A DNA stretch of 7,609 bases from Candidatus Omnitrophota bacterium (GTDB lineage Bacteria; Omnitrophota; Gorgyraeia; Gygaellales; Profunditerraquicolaceae): positions 1 to 7,609 of the forward strand of contig VGKF01000038.1 of NCBI GenBank assembly GCA_016867175.1, given 5' to 3'. Of the stretch, positions 5,150-7,609 are shown in pieces (within the stretch, counting starts at the first letter, position 1; each line of letters starts with the position of its first letter). The position numbers were made by a program, and so were the translations under genes. A model generated the notes under the pieces. That model was not told the origin of the DNA. It saw only the letters and a program-made list of their open reading frames with translations, and made no database searches.

Positions 5150-5223
5150 CTCTCCCGCCTACAGGCTCCTTTAGAAAGAAAAGGGATAAAAAATTTTGAC
5201 CCCCCCAGAAAATTTTTATGTTA
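5150..5223 (+). repeat. Left arm of second inverted repeat (IR2-L, at least 74 bp)
   Basis: The reverse complement is identical to 7536-7609 over all 74 visible bases (paired positions sum to 12759). The repeat could extend leftward here, because the partner arm is cut by the window end. Identity stops after TGTTA at 5223. The arm contains an AT-rich self-complementary segment (ATAAAAAATTTT and AAAATTTTTAT) around a loop with seven C, so each arm can also fold on itself. It is unrelated to the repeats around the recombinase. Confidence 0.95.
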
Positions 5224-5267
5224 GATTTTAGCTTTTTATGCGTCTATTAGTGTAGGAGGTGGTTAAT

Positions 5268-5633
5268 ATGACTGAACAAGAATTTTGGTCTTTCCTAGAA
5301 AGGCTTTGGACAAGGGGTAGAGCTAAACAAATTACGGTAACCCTAGGCCACGCAGACTTTCAAACGCAGCCAGTAGGAGATTATATCAGGGGACATGCAC
5401 TTTTGCCAAAAGATTATGAAGAAATCTGTACAGAAGATATCATTAAGATGAGCAGCCTGCTTTTTGAAAAAGAAGTCAAACATGAAACTAAAGAAGCTAT
5501 TATAATGCTTTTGGCTCATCAATCATCGGAAATCGCCTTAACTATCCTTTCAAAGTACAGCCTAGCTCCTGACAAAGACCTTGAGTATTTTGCAAAAATC
5601 GCCTTAGATGAATGTGCGATGTGGAATGAATAA
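5268..5633 (+). CDS. Hypothetical protein, 121 residues
   Basis: I do not recognise a characterised family. The start chosen is ATG 5268, which sits 7 bases after the strong AGGAGGT (5254-5260); a GTG at 5259 is in frame but lies inside that ribosome binding site. The protein is soluble and has no signal peptide. The N-terminal third (about 1-40) is mixed alpha/beta, containing FWSFLERLW and a polar strand section. The rest is helical, with two antiparallel-looking helix pairs (KETKEAIIMLLAHQ... and EYFAKIALDECAMW) that resemble short HEAT-like repeats. It ends in a conspicuous ALDECAMWNE. The ORF6N gene follows after 21 bp with its own ribosome binding site, so the two are probably co-transcribed. 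The pairing suggests an accessory role linked to that DNA-binding protein, but no function can be assigned. Confidence 0.72.
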   Translation: MTEQEFWSFLERLWTRGRAKQITVTLGHADFQTQPVGDYIRGHALLPKDYEEICTEDIIKMSSLLFEKEVKHETKEAIIMLLAHQSSEIALTILSKYSLAPDKDLEYFAKIALDECAMWNE

Positions 5634-5654
5634 AATAGGAAGGAGGCTTGAACC

Positions 5655-6170
5655 ATGGGTAATTTAATCTCTACCGAACTAATCGCTACAAAGATTTTTG
5701 TTATTAGAGGTAAAAAGGTAATGTTGGATAATGATTTGGCGGTGCTTTACGGTGTAAAAACAGGCAGACTTAATGAACAGGTAAAAAGGAATATTAAAAG
5801 GTTTCCAGAAGATTTTATGTTTCAGCTTACTAAAGAAGAGGTTCTAAACTTGAAATCGCATTTTGCGACTTCAAGTTGGGGCGGCGTAAGGAAACTTCCT
5901 CGCGTTTTTACCCAAGAAGGCGTAGCTATGCTTTCAAGCGTCTTAAACAGTGAACGGGCGATTATGGTTAACATTCAGATTATGCGCGCATTTGCGCAAT
6001 TTAGGCGCTTACTTTTAACTCATAAGGATTTAAGGCGTAAGATTGAAGAGATGGAGAAGAAATACGATGCTCAGTTTAAGGTCGTATTTGATACATTTAA
6101 AAAACTATTAGAGCCGCCGTCACCACAAGAGAAAAGAATAATTGGTTTTCGAGTTGACGATGATTCTTAA
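5655..6170 (+). CDS. ORF6N domain-containing protein (phage antirepressor-like)
   Basis: This 171-residue protein carries an ORF6N domain over roughly residues 7-118. Characteristic segments are KIFVIRGKKVMLDNDLAVLYGV, the basic stretch LNEQVKRNIKRFPEDFMFQLT, RKLPRVFTQEGVAMLSSVL, and AIMVNIQIMRAFAQFRRLL. The C-terminal third is a charged coiled coil (about 120-150, RRKIEEMEKKYDAQF) followed by a short tail. ORF6N is related to KilA-N and is found in phage and viral DNA-binding proteins, often called antirepressors; free-standing copies are common in environmental bacterial genomes, where their role is unclear. ATG 5655 has AGGAGG at 5641-5646. Length is usual for short free-standing members. 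It follows a small unknown gene on the same strand and converges with the XRE regulator gene. An antirepressor working against that XRE protein is an attractive but unproven idea. Confidence 0.88.
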   Translation: MGNLISTELIATKIFVIRGKKVMLDNDLAVLYGVKTGRLNEQVKRNIKRFPEDFMFQLTKEEVLNLKSHFATSSWGGVRKLPRVFTQEGVAMLSSVLNSERAIMVNIQIMRAFAQFRRLLLTHKDLRRKIEEMEKKYDAQFKVVFDTFKKLLEPPSPQEKRIIGFRVDDDS

Positions 6171-6186
6171 AAAGGATACTCCTTTT
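6170..6186. terminator. Weak hairpin between convergent ORF6N and XRE genes
   Basis: AAAAGGA (6170-6176) pairs with TCCTTTT (6180-6186) around TAC. The A and T runs in the arms give it the form of a weak bidirectional terminator between genes that end facing each other, but the stem is short and has little GC. Confidence 0.4.
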
Positions 6187-6210
6187 AAATAATAAAGGTA
6201 AAAAATTGAA

Positions 6211-6429
6211 TTATTTAAAGTCTAAAAGCTTAGAGATAGATATATTAAAAGCTTTGGCAAGCTTTTCTAGGGTATCGATTTTTACTGCGGGAGGTCTTTT
6301 GCTTTCTAATAATTGGATATGCTTATAATCTATATCCGATAATTCAGATAATCTCTCCTGTGTATAACTATTTTTCTTCCTTAATTGTCTCATTCTTAAT
6401 CCAAGCTTAAGTCTAGTCTCTTTACTCAT
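6211..6429 (-). CDS. XRE-family helix-turn-helix regulator
   Basis: From ATG 6429 the product is 72 residues, almost entirely one Cro/CI-type helix-turn-helix domain: LGLRMRQLRKKNSYTQERLSELSDIDYKHIQLLES, then VKIDTLEKLAKAFNISISKLL. The recognition helix is near SDIDYKHIQLLE. No second domain for sensing or oligomerisation is present. A GTG at 6468 would add 13 residues, but it sits in the -35 region of both promoters and its extension is not part of the fold, so ATG 6429 is preferred. A candidate promoter for this gene is GTGTCA-17-GATAAT (complement of 6463-6468 and 6440-6445). Its start point would fall about 4 bases before the ATG, giving a nearly leaderless message, as for lambda cI. The gene diverges from the outer-membrane gene across a perfect palindrome, so it probably represses that gene and itself (inferred). 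Confidence 0.88.
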   Translation of the reverse strand: MSKETRLKLGLRMRQLRKKNSYTQERLSELSDIDYKHIQLLESKRPPAVKIDTLEKLAKAFNISISKLLDFK

Positions 6430-6439
6430 AACAATAAAT

Positions 6440-6468
6440 ATTATCCTACTTTTTATTTCTCTTGACAC
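6440..6468 (-). promoter_or_regulatory. Candidate divergent promoter for the XRE gene
   Basis: On the - strand GTGTCA (4/6 to the -35 consensus) is followed after 17 bases by GATAAT (5/6 to the -10). The predicted start is only about 4 bases before ATG 6429. The -35 box shares bases with the palindromic operator. Confidence 0.45.
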
Positions 6469-6490
6469 CGTATGGATACGGTGTTATATT
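6462..6490 (+). promoter_or_regulatory. Near-consensus sigma-70 promoter for the beta-barrel gene
   Basis: TTGACA (6462-6467) is a perfect -35 box; a 17-base spacer leads to TATATT (6485-6490), a 5/6 match to the -10 box. Transcription should start near 6497, leaving a leader of about 110 bases before ATG 6609. The spacer is occupied by a palindromic operator. Confidence 0.8.
6465..6484. promoter_or_regulatory. Perfect palindromic operator between -35 and -10
   Basis: ACACCGTAT (6465-6473) and ATACGGTGT (6476-6484) are exact reverse complements around GG. The site covers the last three bases of the -35 box, fills the spacer up to the -10 box, and overlaps the -35 of the divergent XRE gene promoter. 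A bound dimer would block both promoters. The likely binder is the adjacent XRE protein (inferred from position and symmetry). Confidence 0.75.
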
Positions 6491-6527
6491 ACCCGCATTA
6501 ATAAAGAGAGTTTTGGTCTTAGGTTGA

Positions 6528-6537
6528 AAGGAGGTGA
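6528..6537 (+). promoter_or_regulatory. Extended Shine-Dalgarno sequence without a normal start codon
   Basis: AAGGAGGTGA is complementary over ten bases to the 16S rRNA 3' end, yet no ATG, GTG or TTG stands 5-12 bases downstream. The only GTG lies inside the motif, and the codon at a suitable distance is ATC (6544), followed by CTA TAA. The real gene start is 72 bases further on, with its own weaker GAGAGGTGAGAG. It may be a ribosome standby site, a leader peptide remnant, or chance. Confidence 0.4.
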
Positions 6538-6608
6538 GAAGTCATCCTATAAAGAATAAAGATAAATTGCTTTCTTTTAGTTTCAAGTGAAAAAGTGAGA
6601 GGTGAGAG

Positions 6609-7373
6609 ATGAAAAAATTATGGACACTTGGATTAGTAGCGATATTTTTAAGTGCTTATTCTGTAGCTAGTGCAGCGCCTGTAGGAAATCCTGCCAAACC
6701 AATACTTGAAAAAGGCGATACGCCTTTCAAAGTCGGAACTGAATTAGATTTTGTTACCGAAAGAGATTTAGATGTTTCTGACGAGGATGTGACTGTAGAA
6801 AACCTTAACTGGTATGCGGGTAAGATATCTTATGCTCTCGCGGATAGAGTGGAACCGTATGTTTTATTAGGTGCCGCTAGTGGAGAATTTTCTGAAAAAT
6901 GGAGCGGAGTAGATTTAAAATATGAGACAGAAACCGCATTTGCCTGGGGCTTAGGAGCAACAGTTCTTCTTAAAGAATTTGACAATGGAATAAGGGTTGG
7001 CATAGATGGCAGGTATCGTCAAGTAGAACCAGATATTGATAAACTTACACTTAATGGTGTCAGCTATTCGCCAGGCGATGTGGGCATATCAAATCTTAGT
7101 GCTGAATATAAAGAGTGGCAGGTAGCTTTAGGGATATCTAAGGAATTAGGACAATTTGTCCCTTACGGTGGAATTAAATATAATGATGTTGAGGCGTCAC
7201 TGAAAGCTACAATTTCAGGCACAACTTACACAACAGACGATATAAATAGCGATGGTGTAGTTGGCATCTTTGTTGGCTGCGATTTTCTTCCTACTAAGAA
7301 TTTTTCCATTGGCGTAGAAGGTAGATTTATTGATGAGACCGCTTTCACAGTTAGTGCAAATTACAGGTTCTAA
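6609..7373 (+). CDS. Outer-membrane beta-barrel protein
   Basis: This 254-residue protein opens with a Sec signal peptide (MKK, hydrophobic core, cleavage expected after ASA at residue 22). The mature part alternates polar and hydrophobic residues in many short strands, with Gly and aromatic girdle residues (KISYALADRVEPYVLLGAAS, FAWGLGATVLL, VGIDGRYRQ, WQVALGISKEL, FVPYGGIKYN, VGIFVGCDFLP, IGVEGRFID). It ends in FTVSANYRF, with the terminal Phe that the BAM complex recognises. Size suggests a barrel of about 8-12 strands, with Asp/Glu-rich loops such as DLDVSDEDVTVE. The style resembles small beta-barrel proteins I associate with Omnitrophota genomes; substrate or pore function is unknown. 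ATG 6609 has a purine-rich ribosome binding site. The gene is driven by a strong promoter with a built-in operator, faces away from the XRE gene, and is closed by a strong terminator, so it is a single-gene, switch-controlled surface protein. Confidence 0.88.
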   Translation: MKKLWTLGLVAIFLSAYSVASAAPVGNPAKPILEKGDTPFKVGTELDFVTERDLDVSDEDVTVENLNWYAGKISYALADRVEPYVLLGAASGEFSEKWSGVDLKYETETAFAWGLGATVLLKEFDNGIRVGIDGRYRQVEPDIDKLTLNGVSYSPGDVGISNLSAEYKEWQVALGISKELGQFVPYGGIKYNDVEASLKATISGTTYTTDDINSDGVVGIFVGCDFLPTKNFSIGVEGRFIDETAFTVSANYRF

Positions 7374-7401
7374 ACAAGGTTAAGTATTTATCAAGTTTTT
7401 T

Positions 7402-7436
7402 AAAAGCGCCTCTCAAAAAGAGGCGCTTTTACTTTT
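7402..7436 (+). terminator. Strong intrinsic terminator after the beta-barrel gene
   Basis: AAAAGCGCCTCT (7402-7413) pairs perfectly with AGAGGCGCTTTT (7419-7430) around CAAAA, followed by ACTTTT. The 12-bp stem, GC-rich in the middle with A/T runs at the ends, can terminate in both directions. It lies 28 bp after the stop codon. Confidence 0.92.
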
Positions 7437-7535
7437 CAGAGGTAGCCAGCAGTAGCCAGGATCTAATCTGAAAGTTTAGTTATCCTAGATTCTCAACACC
7501 AAAAATCGTATCTCAATTTGATAAAACAATGAAGA

Positions 7536-7609
7536 TAACATAAAAATTTTCTGGGGGGGTCAAAATTTTTTATCCCTTTTCTTTCTAAAGGAGCCTGTAG
7601 GCGGGAGAG
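7536..7609 (-). repeat. Right arm of second inverted repeat (IR2-R), cut by the window end
   Basis: This is the exact inverted copy of 5150-5223 over 74 bases, still matching at the last base of the window, so the true length is unknown. Between the beta-barrel terminator and this arm (7437-7535) I see no gene or clear signal. The two arms enclose the hypothetical, ORF6N, XRE and beta-barrel genes (about 2.3 kb), none of which is a recombinase or transposase. Confidence 0.95.

Larger units (their letters stand above)
4880..5267. other. 388-bp gene-free stretch between recombinase and cassette
   Basis: I see no credible coding region on either strand. The stretch holds a run of eight C (4885-4892), three GC-rich hairpins (4895-4915, 4995-5018, 5025-5042), an AT-rich section around 5070-5145, the left arm of the second inverted repeat (5150-5223), and the ribosome binding site of the next gene. 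Composition shifts abruptly from GC-rich to AT-rich near 5060, which suggests a junction between sequences of different origin. Confidence 0.6.

Noticed and set aside
5150..5223. The inverted repeat arm as a transposon end of a known insertion sequence
   Set aside because: No transposase is encoded between the arms, no target duplication can be checked because the right end is cut, and I do not recognise the sequence as a known element end.
5259..5267. GTG 5259 as start of the 121-residue hypothetical
   Set aside because: The GTG is part of the ribosome binding site AGGAGGT; ATG 5268 is correctly spaced from it.
4880..5267. CRISPR array or tandem repeats in the intergenic region
   Set aside because: There are no regularly spaced direct repeats; the structure consists of isolated hairpins and homopolymers.
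6430..6468. GTG 6468 as start of the XRE regulator
   Set aside because: It lies in the overlapping promoter and operator region, and the added residues are not part of the helix-turn-helix fold.

Overview
The window looks like a chromosomal fragment of an uncultivated Gram-negative bacterium, most probably of the Omnitrophota (Candidatus Omnitrophica) type. This is inferred from three things: a small outer-membrane beta-barrel protein of a style I associate with that group, a lipoprotein resembling the DUF3568 family, and an ORF6N protein beside a serine recombinase. No single marker proves the assignment. Coding density is high on the left; the right half is more AT-rich and looks accessory.

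Left part (1-3104), core genome. The window opens inside the 3' end of a hydrogenase maturation protease of the HycI type. A tightly packed + strand block follows: a LeuT-like sodium:amino-acid symporter, a 34-residue single-helix protein that is probably its small accessory subunit, a small lipoprotein, and CDP-diacylglycerol-serine O-phosphatidyltransferase (PssA). The last three genes are each joined to the gene before by a 4-base start/stop overlap (ATGA, ATGA, GTGA), which implies translational coupling. The pssA stop codon shares its last base with the first base of a tRNA-Phe(GAA) gene.

Middle part (3101-4879), recombinase unit. Directly against the 3' end of the tRNA lies a large serine recombinase gene bracketed by 164-bp inverted repeats that differ at only three positions (161/164 matching). 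The right arm encodes recombinase residues from about 444 to 498. The left arm is the same coding sequence on the opposite strand, and its frame stays open into the antisense of the tRNA. Inverting the segment would keep the enzyme intact but exchange its C-terminal tail (28 residues now, 18 after inversion). Inside each arm is a perfect 10+2+10 palindrome whose central dinucleotide, CA, points the same way on the + strand although everything around it is inverted. The left arm also holds an intrinsic terminator separating the tRNA operon from the recombinase.

Right part (4880-7609), cassette. A 388-bp gene-free stretch with GC-rich hairpins leads into a second, unrelated inverted repeat (74 bp, perfect as far as visible, running off the window at 7609). 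Between its arms are a small unknown protein, an ORF6N-domain protein, an XRE-type regulator on the - strand, and the outer-membrane beta-barrel gene on the + strand. The XRE gene and the beta-barrel gene diverge from a compact switch: a perfect 20-bp palindromic operator fills the spacer of a near-consensus sigma-70 promoter (TTGACA-17-TATATT). It also overlaps the -35 of the divergent XRE promoter, whose message would be nearly leaderless. A strong intrinsic terminator closes the beta-barrel gene.

The strongest signals for a second look are the recombinase between inverted copies of its own 3' end beside a tRNA, the same-orientation palindrome cores, and the inverted-repeat-bounded surface-protein cassette with its phage-like switch. 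Whether either segment really inverts cannot be decided from one sequence, and assembly artefacts at long inverted repeats must be excluded.
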